NCBI GenBank assembly: GCA_004802705.1
Contig: SGPL01000133.1
Span: 1-64,000 of the forward strand
Length of the DNA stretch: 64,000 nt
DNA from: Bondarzewia mesenterica
Lineage: Eukaryota > Basidiomycota > Agaricomycetes > Russulales > Bondarzewiaceae
Direction: 5' to 3'
In this document: one piece after another, positions 24,001-36,041 of the stretch
Position numbering within the stretch: position 1 is the first letter of the stretch
How the letters are laid out: each line of letters starts with the position of its first letter
Notes under the pieces: model-generated
Told to the model about the DNA's origin: nothing
Seen by the model: only the letters and a program-made list of their open reading frames with translations
Database searches by the model: none
Position numbers and translations under genes: made by a program

Positions 24001-24420
24001 GTGCAGTTGAGTCAAGACTCGAAGATTCGAACGAAACGTCGTGTTCAAAGATTTTACGGGAAAGGTCCTATTTGAGCCGGCGTTCAGATGCGACGTGCTC
24101 ACAAGCTAGGAGGTCCACATGCTGATCTGGGAGCCTCGGGACAACTCGTGTTGCAAATGAGAGGCCATACAGCTTCACTTACAGTGTCTGGGACGACCAA
24201 TGACAACATCAAGACTTACGATTAGTCCTAAATCATGGTCGACTCATGTGAAGTCAAGACCGATCGAGCCAATTCCAGGTGCGCCTATTACGCGCTCGAG
24301 GCCTAGACATACACATCAGGCCATCAGGGAGCGTTTGGAATGCAGAAGAATCGTTCGGATTGTGTGCGGGAGCTTCGCCGATAAGCAACATATGCGATCT
24401 ACTGGTCATGGACCAACTCT
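21021..24420. other. 3.4 kb stretch with unassigned, possibly coding sequence
   Basis: No product is recognised. The minus strand between about 21,450 and 23,760 has many short, partly hydrophobic frames broken at possible small introns, for example TTIVWCGMYVSLTWALHETW near 23,700, which might be exons of a membrane protein. The longest single frame there (22,322-23,080, minus, 252 codons) has no motif. I tried to fit a fungal STE3-type receptor and could not. The plus strand shows nothing better. It may be a poorly conserved gene or decayed sequence. Confidence 0.35.
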
Positions 24421-24739
24421 TCATGCCTCGAGCTGCCTGCGTCTCTCCAACCTGAGGTAGAACTCCTCCTGGCGCTGGACTGCAATGGCAACGGTTGAAA
24501 TGGTTAGAACGATGATACAAGGGTTGCGTCGTAGGAATGGCAGAGATGCAGCAGACGTGCTCACCGGTCTTCAAGTGAACGCCATACCTATATCGAACGT
24601 CAGGAGCACGTCCGACAAAATTCAAAAGGGTGATCACATACCAGAAAGCGTAGCCAGCGGAGGTGCCAAGGCCCAAAGCGGCCGTGAGGTCGAGCCAAAA
24701 GCGTTTCCTGAGTTTTCCAGTAATGGGAGCGATGGCCAT
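24421..24739 (-). CDS. COX9: Cytochrome c oxidase subunit VIIa (Cox9)
   Basis: A 59-residue inner-mitochondrial-membrane protein in three exons. It begins MAIAPITGKLRKRFWLDLTA at 24739, which is nearly identical to the start typical of fungal Cox9, and runs through one hydrophobic segment (ALGLGTSAGYAFWYGVHL). The last exon gives QRQEEFYLRLERRRQLEA and a stop at 24421-24423. Both introns join in phase (W/Y across TG|G, and KT/VQ). Cox9 is a small nuclear-encoded subunit of respiratory complex IV, needed for its assembly. It is divergent from CDC55 with exactly 300 bases between start codons. Confidence 0.92.
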
Positions 24740-25039
24740 TATTGTGATGGTTGTATTGGGGAGGAGGAAAGAGTCGGAAGCGCGCGTCTATCAGGTTTGG
24801 CACGAGAGCCAAATATGCGCAAACGAAGCTGCTCGGGCAGGGGCCTACGTGCATCCACCCTCCGCGCCACACCTTGTCCTCAGTCTCCCTCTTAACGCCC
24901 TCTCCCATCCTTGTTCTGCTCCATATCCTAGGGGGTATTAAGATTCTTCACGCTCCAATCCTACTTTCTTCAGCAATTACCACTGAATTTCCCCATCAAA
25001 CCATCAAGACCCCGCTCTGTCCGCGTAGCTGACGAACCC
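24740..25039. promoter_or_regulatory. Shared divergent promoter COX9 / CDC55
   Basis: 300 bases between the two ATG codons. Pyrimidine-rich stretches lie close to the CDC55 start. No TATA box or known activator site is evident. Confidence 0.5.
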
Positions 25040-26976
25040 ATGGACTCCGACGCGTCTGGAGGCTGGCGTTTTGCACAATGTTTTGGAGACAAAGGAGACG
25101 TGGAGGATATCACTGAAGGTATGAACTACCAAGGTGGCTGGGGTGAGATCCTCCCCCCCGCACCCTGCGCCCCGCATCCGTACGCTTATCAAGTACTCAC
25201 GCCTGATTTACCTCCACGCCAGCCGACATCATCTCGACCGTCGAGTTTGACTCGACAGGAAACTACCTTGCGACAGGTGACAAGGGTGGGCGGGTTGTAC
25301 TGTTCGAGCGAAATGATATGGTGCGCCCTCCTCGTGTCAGATCTCACCCGCGATGGTGACCGTTCTACTTCTTTGTTTCTTTCCATTGCCGCTCGCTTTC
25401 ATTGCGGTTTGCCCTTCATAACTTTCAGAAAAAGGGTTGCGAATATAAGTTCTACACCGAATTTCAGTCACACGAACCAGAGTTCGACTACCTCAAGTCG
25501 CTCGAAATCGAGGAGAAGATCAACAAGATCAGATGGTGCAAGCGGCAGAACGCTGCCCATTTCTTACTTTCGACAAACGGTGCGTCTTGTGTGTCGCGCA
25601 CCGCCCTTCATCTGAGCTCATGCGGAATAAATTACGTTTGTCACTTGCTATGACCTCACTATTCCCTCTTTTTGTCTTTCTCCGAACCTCACAACACAGA
25701 TAAAACTATTAAGCTCTGGAAAGTCTTCGAGAAGTCATTGCGGGTGGTGTCAGAATCGAACTTGACAGATGGCCAGCGGTCACTGCCACCACCATCGGTA
25801 CGGCAGAATCTGCGATTACCGCGGACGACGCAACAAGACAACATCATCGCCGCTGTTCCTCGCAAAGTATACTCCAATGCACACGCTTACCACATACACT
25901 CCATTGCCGTCAATTCCGACCAAGAAACATACGTGTCCGCAGACGACCTCAGAATAAACCTTTGGAATTTGAACATCTCTGATCGGAGTTTCAGTGCGTG
26001 TATTTTTTAAAGTTTTACGCTGGGATTGACAAGTGCATTGGGCCATTGTTGATGCGTCATGTGCACTCAGACATCGTGGACATCAAGCCCGTGAACATGG
26101 AAGAATTGACGGAGGTCATCACGGCAACCGAGTTTCACCCGACACAATGCAACGTATTCATGTACTCAAGCTCGAAAAGTAACATCAAGCTTGCAGACAT
26201 GCGGGATTCTGCGCTGTGTGATCGACACGCGAAGCGTAAGTATCGCCGGCTATGTATGCTGACTCTTCGCGCTAATCATTGATCCTCTGGATAGTCTTCG
26301 AGGAGGAGGAGGATCCCGCAAATCGATCATTTTTCTCCGAGATCATCTCTTCTATCTCGGATGTCAAGTTTAGTCGAGATGGGCGATATATTCTCTCAAG
26401 AGATTACCTGAACCTGAAGATTTGGGATGTTAATATGGAGTCTCGGCCCGTGAAGACGATTCCTATACACGACCATCTTCGCGGGAAGCTGTGCGATCTA
26501 TACGAGAATGACTGTATCTTCGATAAGTTCGAGTGTACATGGAGTGGGGACGATAAGTATGTTGAGCTTTTCACATGCGTGTTCCATGCTGACGTGATGG
26601 CGCTTAGGCATGTATTGACGGGCTCGTACCACAACTATCTGCGGATATTCGACGTTGAGACGCTGAACGACGTCGTGCTACAAGCGGATAAGTCTGCATT
26701 CAAGGCGAAGAAGATTGGTGGGCCGTTACCGGGGAACAAGCTCGGGCAGAAGAACGGAATGCGTACGGGCTTGAAGGATGCGATGCAGCTCGAGACGCTG
26801 GACTTTAACAAGAAGATCTTACATGCGAGTTGGCATCCTCGGGAGAACACGATCGCGGTGTGTAGTCATCTTTTACATTGCCATTTTGTCTCCAGGTATC
26901 TTCTTTTGCGATTTTCTGATGGAATCGTATGTAGATCGCGGCAACCAACAATCTGTTCTTGTACAGTGCAGCATGA
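25040..26976 (+). CDS. CDC55: Protein phosphatase 2A regulatory subunit B (B55/Cdc55)
   Basis: WD40 beta-propeller that gives PP2A its substrate choice, in nucleus and cytoplasm; it controls mitotic exit and the spindle checkpoint. The start [20 protein letters not shown] (25040) and all later exons match the B55 family: [141 protein letters not shown] and a final exon [13 protein letters not shown] with the stop at 26974-26976. The six or seven introns join in phase. The acidic groove residues that contact substrates fall in conserved segments. No defect is seen. Confidence 0.95.
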
Positions 26977-28359
26977 TAATCCCACTGTACCATCCGCTTC
27001 CTACCCTGCACACACTTCACCCTTCCGCTCTTTTCAAGCCAGTGTACTCCACCCACCACAGGGCGACGACGCCTGCTTTGCATCTTATATATTATCAACT
27101 CCATCCGCATGTCGTGATTCATTAACCGCTGCCCAGGCGGGTAAACGAGTTCAAGATTCAGCGAGGTATAGACCGTTTGAGAGGAGGCCCGGGCAAATGA
27201 GGAAAGGATGAGATTGCGGACCAAACCTTGATTGTTAATTCCAACCTTGTTCTTTCCTGTCTCCCACTTCTCACTTGATCGCTTCAGAGCCTTCGCTATT
27301 TCCACCCTTACCGTTTCATCGACGTCGTGATCCACAATTTATATTGGTGTACAGCGTTTTGATATGATATCTTCCACCCCATCACGCCCTCTTCTTCCGC
27401 TGTTCATCTGCTTTCTTTTCCTCGACATCGCGCGCCCCGCTACTCTTCTCTCTTCTTGCCTTTCCGCCACGTCGTAACTCGTTCCCCTCCGTCTCCCGTC
27501 GTCGCCCCCTGCCGTCACGTACCCGCCATCATACGTACTCATCTGCCTCGCCCCCGCCCCTCTACCCCTACCCTCATTTGGACTTGTGAACGCACGCAGA
27601 AGAGAACGAGAAAAGAAGTCATAAGTAGTAGAGGATATACATTCCGTGCACTGAGAGTGCATGAGGAGAAGTAATGAAATAAATGGGTTTTGTAACATAT
27701 TTCTTCTGGCTTTCACAACGCTCTCGAATCTTTCGCAGGAGTGTGCAGATGATTTTTACGGTGGTTTGGATACATGTGTAGCTGCTGTGACAGCTAGGCA
27801 ACTGGTACTTCCACTGACTTCGACGCACGTTGAGCTTCTGGCAAACACAAGATTGAGGGTGACCTGCAAAGTATGCACTGAGAGCCAGGCAGAAGACGAA
27901 TGTATTTCCCAAATAACTACTTCCTACAGAATGGTACAGAGAAAAATGGGCAAAGACACGCGACATGTCCGCCCCAATCAAAGCGTCGACCAACTAGAAT
28001 AAATGGATGGGCAGACGTTCTGCTGGGGCAAGAATAAAAATTCGGAATCGATCTTGCCGTGCAGTTTAACGCGGAGGCAGGAGTTTGGCTGCGCAAGGCG
28101 TAGATAATCACGGCGCCGCTTCAGCTGAATGTTTAAATTCTTCATGGTTATGAGCAGATCAAACTCAGTCGGATACGGAAGCGGAAAGAAATAAGAATTG
28201 AGGGACGAAGGCGGACGAAGGGGAAAAGAAAAACAAAATTGGCGAGAATATATAGATCGCGTTATTTGGATATGTTTGTGCGCCATCCGTCACGGCGTCC
28301 CACTGCCCAGTAACTGCCCAGTGCTCGTCAACGTTGACTACATATCTCAGGTGTCTTCC
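26977..28359. other. Intergenic region, no recognised gene
   Basis: 1.4 kb between CDC55 and CLR2. It is pyrimidine-rich up to about 27,560, probably CDC55 3' UTR. Opposing frames at 27,620-28,290 contain a hydrophobic run (GNTFVFCLALSAYFAG, minus) that could be an exon of a small gene, but nothing joins to it convincingly. Confidence 0.4.
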
Positions 28360-31106
28360 ATGTCGTCGAGGAATTTATCTCAAACCCATGTTCTCCCACC
28401 AGATCCCCAGTTTCTCCGGTTTGAGCGCACAGACGGAGATGAGAATCTCTTGCCGACGAACACCAAGGAGATAGTCGATCGTGAAAACCAAGTTAACTTC
28501 ATGCGACCGGTATTGCTGGACGAGAGTGTATGCATAAATTGGAGGGTTCGATATTGGGAGAAAAGTGGCAGAAAAGATGGGACTGCCCGGTGAGTGGCGA
28601 TAATTCAAAACATGGAGAACCCGGTCGCTCAATTTCATGGGACTATCTGATGGTGTGCCAGGTGACAAGAATTGGGTCCTGGAAACTTGGCCAGAAGGAT
28701 ACCACTTGTACGACCACCATAAAGGCAAGAAAGATGCTCCTCGCCATGATCCGTATCTCATGGGTATCTACCACTCTGTTTATGCTTTATCTTACCCTCT
28801 CACCCACATCATATAACTTAGGTTCTACCAATGTCAAGCGATTTCGCTCTGTACCTGAATTCGTTCCTCACGCACTTTGGCTTATGACCGACGCGACTCT
28901 TAACCGTGCGAATTGCGAATGCAAGTACTGCACCAAGCAGCCTCAGCGCATCATCAGTCAGAATCTCGGCTTCACTACGCGTAACGCGTCACCTTCAGTG
29001 TCTGGTCTCTTGCGCCCCCGCATCCCTCGAGAACAACGTTCGCGAGCATCTCGCGATGTTGCCAGGCCTTACGCAGCTATTCGCAAAGCGCCCAGGCCTG
29101 TCAAACTCCCTGCAGGGCCAACACAAGTCATGGTCTATGAACGGCACAACGACCTCCAAATTCTGACTGCCGAATCGAGTTTGAAGGAGTATCAGAGATG
29201 GTTTAGGGAGGAAGAGGTAATTTGGTGTGCACTTGATCCGCCAATCTTTGGGCAGGAGAACATCACGTTTTGGCCGGGGATCGTTAAGGAGATCACCATC
29301 AAGCCTGAGGTTTTGTCACGTGCAAGCACTGAAGTTCCTCCGCAAGCAGGGATTCCTTCTGTGCACTCTGCCGACGACGATGCTGATGGAGACCCTGACC
29401 CTGATCACGTCGACGCCAGTCCACTGCCGTGGACTGTACAGCAAAGGAACGTCTACAAGGTCAAGCTCCTCGGCGTGTCTCATCTTTACTTCGTGGAGGC
29501 CGAATTTGCTCTTCCATATCAGGCCTATGCGCCCTCTGTGGGGCTCATCAGGGCGATTCAAAATGTTCCTATAGATCAAATGACTCTGGACAACGAGAAG
29601 ATCGCCGCGTTCAACCCTTGCTTAGACCAAACACCAGCAACTCTTGAAGCTCGCGAAGAACGATTTAGGGAGGCGGCAGCGCCCTACTCACTCGCTGTGG
29701 AGATTGCGTCCGGTATAGCGAATTTTTGGACTCCAACAGACGAATGGGACTACAAGATGACCGTTCCGCCGCCTTCTCCCCGACCACTCCCAGGTGCAAC
29801 ACTGCATTCCGTCATGAGCGCCGCCGAGGGTGGCCCATCAACATCATCTGCACCTCTGGCGAGTGGCATGACTGGCTCCAGGGATGATACGTCTTCAGAC
29901 GAATTGCAGAAGGTCAGCATGCGAATGCTGGCCCCACCGCCGATGCCGACTTTTACTCAGACACGGTTCCAGGGTCTGTGGTGGGGAGCCGAGCGTATCT
30001 GGGTGGACGAACTCGTGCGACTGAAAGCCGCCCGCAGACAAATCGCTCCCCAGGGCGCGCCGGACATCTATCCTCCGTCTCCACCTTCGCAGGAGACCAT
30101 TGCACAGTTAGACCCAAACGGAGAGCATGCCCCTGAAGAGTATGGCGCAAGGAACCGTGGGGTGTTCATGAAGATCGACGGACTTTTTATTGTGGAGATA
30201 CCGAGGGAGGATGGCCAGGGTACGTACAATGAGTGTAGGGCAAGTGGGATGTTGTATGAGCTTGCAGATGATACATGGAAGGATCCCAAAGAAAAGGCTG
30301 TTCAGACAAATGGGAAGGGTAAGGAGGTCGAGACATCTGTTCCAGCACCCGATTATCAAGGTGCATTTGCCGCCGCTGGTTTGCATCCCTCGTCTCTGAG
30401 CAATCCTCCTACTACCCCCAGCCGGTCGAAAGACCCCGTAGAGCTGCGTGTAGGACAGCCATTCATGTCCGCGCCATCTCCACTTAAACCACTGCCCCTT
30501 CCAAACCCTGATCCAGCCGTCCCACTCTCTCAAACTGCAACGTCGGTGACGGCGGCGGCCAATGCATCTGCGCCCGAAACGTCTATCTCATCGCCCCATC
30601 TCACCGACTCCACGTCCGCCAACGCCAGCCTCTCCCGTCCCGATCCCCCTTCAGGTTATCCACTTCCGAATGCCCCACGCGGCTTCAAATTTCGCCCTAT
30701 TCTCACCCCGGGCTGCCAAGTGGTCGTCACGGTCACCCTCATCTCCGGACGATACTATCCTGGGCTCTTCCAGCACCCGCTCCTCGCACCCCTTGCCCGC
30801 AGTCTGAAGCAAGACCCGCGGCTGTGCTTCCATGACGAAACGTCGCATCAATTGCTGTCTCTTGAGGGGCTGAATCCCGGCTACTTCAATGCTGTGGACC
30901 CGGGACGGTGGAAGGAGAGCCGAAAGGCGATGGTCACGGAGGCGGATAAGGAGAAGAGAGCGGATTTGTGGGAAATTTGGATGGCGCGGTTGAGGGAGAA
31001 GGACGCGGGTGCGATGATGGATATGGACGTGGACATGGATGAGGGCGCCGTGGTTGGCGCAGTTGAGGAGCCTTCGCCGTTGGGACTTGCGGATGTCGAT
31101 GCTTGA
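28360..31106 (+). CDS. CLR2: Cryptic loci regulator 2 (Clr2), heterochromatin silencing factor
   Basis: About 860 residues, mostly in one long exon (28,821-31,106) after three short ones. The start MSSRNLSQTHVLPPDPQFLR is at 28360. The N-terminal Clr2 domain reads IGRKVAEKMGLPGDKNWVLE, TWPEGYHLYDHHKGKKDAPR, HDPYLMGSTNVKRFRSVPEF, VPHALWL and the CECKYC zinc-like motif. Farther on, EEVIWCALDPP, FWPGIVKEITIKPE and YKVKLLGVSHLYFVEAEFAL form the transcription-silencing Clr2 domain, and WWGAERIWVDELVRLK continues it. The C-terminus is acidic and Met/Asp-rich. In fission yeast Clr2 is a core part of SHREC, with Clr1, Clr3 and Mit1, which deacetylates and remodels heterochromatin. The first intron (about 28,485-28,548) was chosen because it alone restores the IGRKVAEKMG frame. 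Confidence 0.88.
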
Positions 31107-31627
31107 TAGTATATGCGAGTTGATCCCTTTGTTTTGTATCGTCTTCGATCGGTTCCTAGTGTTTTCTTTCTTTTGCTTGATCTCACCCTGGCTAAAATGC
31201 GTTGGTTCTATGGTAGATACCATTGTGCTTGGTTGGAGGATTGATCACCCAATTCCGTGGTTTGTAAAATCTGTACGTTTTCGAAAGCCAGTAGGCATCA
31301 CGTTGGCATTAAATAATAGCGCAGCAGATGCGCGTAGGTTTGAGACCATGTACTTGCAATTGGTATGCGACGCAGTCAGACGCTGCAGTAAGATCCGGCG
31401 CTACAAGCAGCGAAATGATTTGAGAGCGCTATACACTGTCAGATAAGTAGCTATCGACGTGACATATATAACAACATCTCCCGCCCACTCTGCAATCAGC
31501 CCCGACATGGCTCAGTCGAGGTCGTTCAGGACTGTCCAGAGAGCACTGCGCCTTCTTCGACTGAGCGAATGAGAGATTGAGGAGAGATCAGTCATAAATA
31601 TTCAGAAAAATATGTATGCTGGGGAGC
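31107..31627. other. Convergent intergenic region
   Basis: 3' flanks of CLR2 and of the secreted repeat protein. No gene is seen. Confidence 0.5.
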
Positions 31628-32360
31628 TTACGAAGAACCGGAGTCGGTACTATTGTCCGAGTCACCGCCGTCAGCAACATCACCAGATGTATCCGAGTCA
31701 GTCGTATTAGAAGCGCCCGTTGCAATGTCGACATCCGTAGTGTTGCTGCCGCCAACCGTCGCGTCGTCGACGGATGTGGTGTTGGAGCTCCCGATCGCGT
31801 CAGCAATGGATGTAGCGTTTGCGCTCCCGGTGATCAGCTGCATGAGCTCAGTAATTAGTGCTTGGACGTCAGCGTCGAGGTCGCGTGCGGCGAGAGCGTC
31901 GGCGCGGGCGTGCTGTTTTGTCTCGCTGCTGCCGTTCTTCTTCGCGCCATGCTCCGAGCTGCTACTCTTGTGACCAGGGTGCTTTACTTTCTTCTGACCC
32001 TTCTTTCCTGATCCTTTCTTGTCACTGCCCTTCGAAGCATGCGTCTTGGTTTTGTGGCTCTTGGCGGCACGAGACTCCAAACTTTGCCGTGCATTAGATC
32101 GACAGGTTATGATGATACCGGGTAAAATGAAGCTCACATTATGTCTGCGATGCTGGTACGATGGATCGGGTCGGTAGTGGGCTCGTGAGGAAGGATCTCT
32201 TGGTTTGGGCTATGGAAGATGCTTAGTATGAACACAACATTCAGTTGCTGGACTCAACTTACGCAGCAGTGCCGTGGGCGAGAGAGGTAGGGGCCGCGAA
32301 AGATGGCGCTGCAGCGAGGACGATAGACGGAGCAGCTGCAAAAGCAATGAAGGAACGCAT
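31628..32360 (-). CDS. Secreted Lys/Ser-rich protein with Asn-Thr repeats, unknown function
   Basis: Three exons give about 205 residues. The ATG at 32360 opens an Ala-rich signal peptide (MRSFIAFAAAPSIVLAAAPS). A basic segment follows (KGSDKKGSGKKGQKKVKHPG and HKSSSSEHGAKKNGSS), then LDADVQALITELMQLITG. The end is a run of about four imperfect 12-14-residue repeats built on SANATS/SNTTS/SNTTD with Asp and Ala-Thr-Gly, closing in an acidic Ser/Asp tail; the stop is at 31628. Each repeat carries an N-x-T sequon, so several N-glycans are expected. Introns lie at about 32,200-32,262 and 32,080-32,137. I do not recognise the family; a cell-wall or matrix protein is plausible. A TATA-like CTTTTATA (minus TATAAAAG) is at 32534-32541. 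Confidence 0.65.
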
Positions 32361-35300
32361 CGTATGTAATGATGTGGATAAGAAATTCAGCGGATCGAGG
32401 AAAAGAAGTCGTATAGGACGTGAAGAACAAGATTATTGGAGAGTGTAAAAACGTGAGCTCGAGGTAACCAGTACTTGAGAAGAATGAATGTGATGAGCAA
32501 GCCAGGCTGGGGTTCAAGGCTGCAGCCGCAGGACTTTTATACCGCAGTAGACGTGCTGGCACATCGTCGGGGCTGTGGCCTCGATTCAAAGGGGGATGTG
32601 AGGAATCTCGGTTGGTGGTTGCGCCTCCGGTGAGTGATGCAAAGCACTGGCGAGCTGACTACGATCAGGTTTCGAGCCCCCGCCGCAGGATCTCTGTATT
32701 GGCTTATTCTTTTCATTGAGACAGTCATTTGTCAAATCCTTCAACGTTATGGCACATTCGCGGGTTAGGAGCATCTATGTTTATGACGTTAGAGAAAAAA
32801 TTGAGTGATGTTTCGTTGATGCATCACTCACTCGCAAATCCAGGCGGCGGTCCCAAGTAAACCTGTGCTGAACATATGCTATTTATAGCCTACAGAGACG
32901 CCGGTCTGGACTATTGCGCTCGACGTTCAAGTCCAAAATTGTTGAGGTTGGAGGCCAAGTGTATGGCAACAGAATTTCTATCCGACGTATCCAACGGAGA
33001 GGCGACGAAAAGGTAACGGTCCAATTGACCAGATGGCCTCTGTCTTCCTAAGATCATCCAAACAGGTGGGATGTCCACAAGGCAAGCACGTACCAGAAAT
33101 GATGATCATCGCAGAGTGATGAGATGCTGTCCGGGTTTTGCTTATTTTTAGCACATAGGCGGATCACTTGCCAGCTGAGCTGTTGCGCAATATTGCCCTG
33201 AGCATAGCATTTGTTCGTCCGGAAATTTCGCTAGTCGCACAAATAAAGGAACGAGCGAAATGAAGCGCATCGTTTGAGAGGAGCTTGCGAATGGTAGCAG
33301 GAGCACAAAGTGAGGGACAGATTCTGTAGCTGTCATTTAGAACAGCCATGAGCGAGTCACGCACTGGGGTTCTCTGGTCGGAGTCTGAAATTTGACATGA
33401 TCGCGGAGTCGCTCTAGTTGTACAATGCACGCAAGTGGACGAACGTTGGACGGAGTCTTTTGCTTCATCCGTCAAACGGTCAAGACATCTTGACAAAAAA
33501 ACATATCCATTCAGTTAACTTTTAGTCGGGGGAAATTCGGTTTCAGCTAACACCGGAGCAAATCTGACTGTCTATTCCAGACCGTGTTCCGGGTCAGGGA
33601 GGCAAGCGTCAGAGGGCACAGTGCAAACAAGCAGCCAGTGAGCAAACTGCGTCGAGGATTAAAGGAGACTCCAGGCTATAGTCAAAGTCTATGTCAGCTC
33701 CAGCACCCGAAGTTTAAACTCGCACGCCTGAAGCAACGTAAGTAGATTCAACTCGTTCTGCCAGTGGTCGCACCAGCCCTCCTCAACGTCATCCAATCAG
33801 TAGCGACGACAAAGGATGCGTGGAAGAGGGAAGCTCTAGCAAGAAAGAGAAGTGCAGGTACCATGCCCTTCGTTGGCAAGATAACTACCGCCTTCACCGT
33901 CAGCAACAGGGGAAACCCATAAGCGCCCTGACAGTCTCTGAAACAGTATTCTGAAGCGCGCTGTTCGCCGTTCCCGCCTCCTTCAGACGCTGTGGGCTAT
34001 AACTTGACGTGGGTACGTACGCGCGAAGCCGGACCGATGCACTCATGAGGAAGGAGGGAAGAGAACAGAGCAAACAGTCGGCCGCGCGAGCAAAAGACGA
34101 ACTGAGGACCTATGCGTTTAGCCGCAAAGTTGGGTCACCGTCGCCGATGTCCGTGGGTCGCATATGTATCTCGGACTGCCAAAGTGCGGCAGTATGGAGT
34201 GAATGTTTTCCAGTGCTGAATGCGGACATTGACGTCTGGTAGAAAGTGTATAATCAGGATGCGCAATGAGGTGATGTCGACAAAGAGAAATAGATATGAA
34301 TGGCCTTCATGGACAGCATCACTGAGAGGAGACAGAGAATCCTGTTCGCTTCGGCGGCGTGCAAAGAGTCGGGTCAGATTGAAAGTACGTAGACTGGCTG
34401 GCAAGGACAATTGAAACCGGAACGAGCGAGCAGAGCTCCGAAATCACAGGAGCTCCAGGCCCATCTCCGCGGTCCCGAGTCCCGATGGGGCGCTATGCAC
34501 TTCGGATATGATTGTGGCGATGAATGGGGGGGAAGCGAGCGCGGGGAATGCTGAAAATCGGTTCCGGTTCACAACGATTGTATGATCCTGTGTACACGTT
34601 GAAAAATTCCATCGATAATCCTGCGCAGCGCTTTGACAGCGACGGCGCACGATTTATAGGAATGTAAGCGACTCACCTGTAGAGCACGATGAATGTATTT
34701 GAGGGCAAGATGCATGCACCATTACTCCTGGATACCAGTGATGTTGACTCTGCAGGACGGAGCGGGTGGGAGGGACATAAAAAAATTTCGAGGTGAGCAT
34801 CGGGTTGACTTCTCCATAGGGTCACTCGGGATATTCCAGGTAGTGGCTGATGCCGACAAGTGAACAGAGCGGATAGTAGCGAGACGATTGAAGTCTAGCT
34901 CTGTCTTGCATATGTATGGCGTCACGCCATTCTAGAATCCTGCGCGCTATCAAGAGCCTGAGCATGCGGTCATGCACTTTAGATCAAACTGATCCACCAG
35001 AACATCGCCATCACGTCCTCAGCCTGGACAGGGACGTAGCGTGATCAAGTCCAGCGTGGATTGTTCCAAGGAGACGGGGAGGAGTGTGCTCGATGCTCAG
35101 ATGTGTGTGAGGCATTGTGTACGGTGGTAAAATTTACGAAGACTGGGGTGGTCATTCAAGCTCCAGGCTGGTCACGGGTCAGCTGCATCTCAAAGATCTT
35201 ACCGAAGAAAATAGGCGCGGGAGCGAGACGAGAACAGAGCCGAAGCGCGAGGCGAAAACCAGAGTGGGGAGACTTTTCGAAATTGGAAATCGGGGTCAAA

Positions 35301-36041
35301 TCCGCATCCGTGCGCGGGGCAAAACCGACGGCAGGCAGAGACACAGGACGAACGACCAGCCGTGTGGATCTCTCGACGCACAATAGTTTGCCGCAAGCCG
35401 AGATAATGCCCTAAAAGAGGGGATCGCTTGGGAACAGCGAGGCAGAAATACGCAGAAGCACCCAGGAAGATGGGACCGAAGGGCACAAATCAATTAAGGT
35501 GAGGCGTGCAACATCGGACGGATAACGATATCGAATCCGAAAAAGACAAAAAAGAAACAAGGGAAGGATCATATATGGGGACCCTCGATCGGGTACTTAG
35601 CAGAAGCCGAGGAACGTCAGTTCTGGAGTAATGGAAAGCCTATCTTGATTGTCTTGTAGTTCGGGCGAGGCAAGCTGCGGCATGGGCTGTGACAGATGTG
35701 TCTCGAGGACGGAAAGAGTCGGAAAAAAAAAGTAGTATGGCAACGGGAGGACATGGACTTGCCTGGATGAAATTGGGGCAATCAAGACAAAACCAGGCTC
35801 ATCCAGGACAATGACCCTGCATGTTCCCGCCCGGCGTAGAACACGTTGCGAGTCATGCCAATGATGCATGCTCCATCGATGGGCGGACCGACATCGGACT
35901 GCCTTATTCAAGGCTTCATTCTCCATTGTTGCGCCGTCCACTGCAACATAAAAAGGCCTTTCCTCCCGTTCAACTCCGCAGTGCCACTAAAAGCAAGCAC
36001 AAAAACACCACTCACTTTTTTTCTGAATTCCTTCTCTTCCA
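32361..36041. other. 3.7 kb stretch without a recognisable gene
   Basis: Six-frame reading gives only short frames without motifs; the best are 33,164-33,496 (minus, 110 codons) and 35,061-35,414 (plus, 117 codons), neither recognisable. No terminal repeats, transposase or reverse-transcriptase motifs were seen. The right 1 kb should hold the TRAPPC12 promoter. Confidence 0.45.
32534..32541 (-). promoter_or_regulatory. TATA-like box upstream of the secreted repeat protein
   Basis: Minus-strand TATAAAAG, about 175 bases before the ATG at 32360. The distance is long, so a leader of about 140 bases would be expected. Confidence 0.35.

Noticed and set aside
27339..27716. Arg-rich minus-strand frame
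   Set aside because: It lies in the pyrimidine-rich 3' flank of CDC55; such composition gives Arg/Gly-rich antisense frames by chance.
30651..31223. 190-codon minus-strand frame opposite CLR2
   Set aside because: It overlaps a well-supported exon on the other strand and has no motif.
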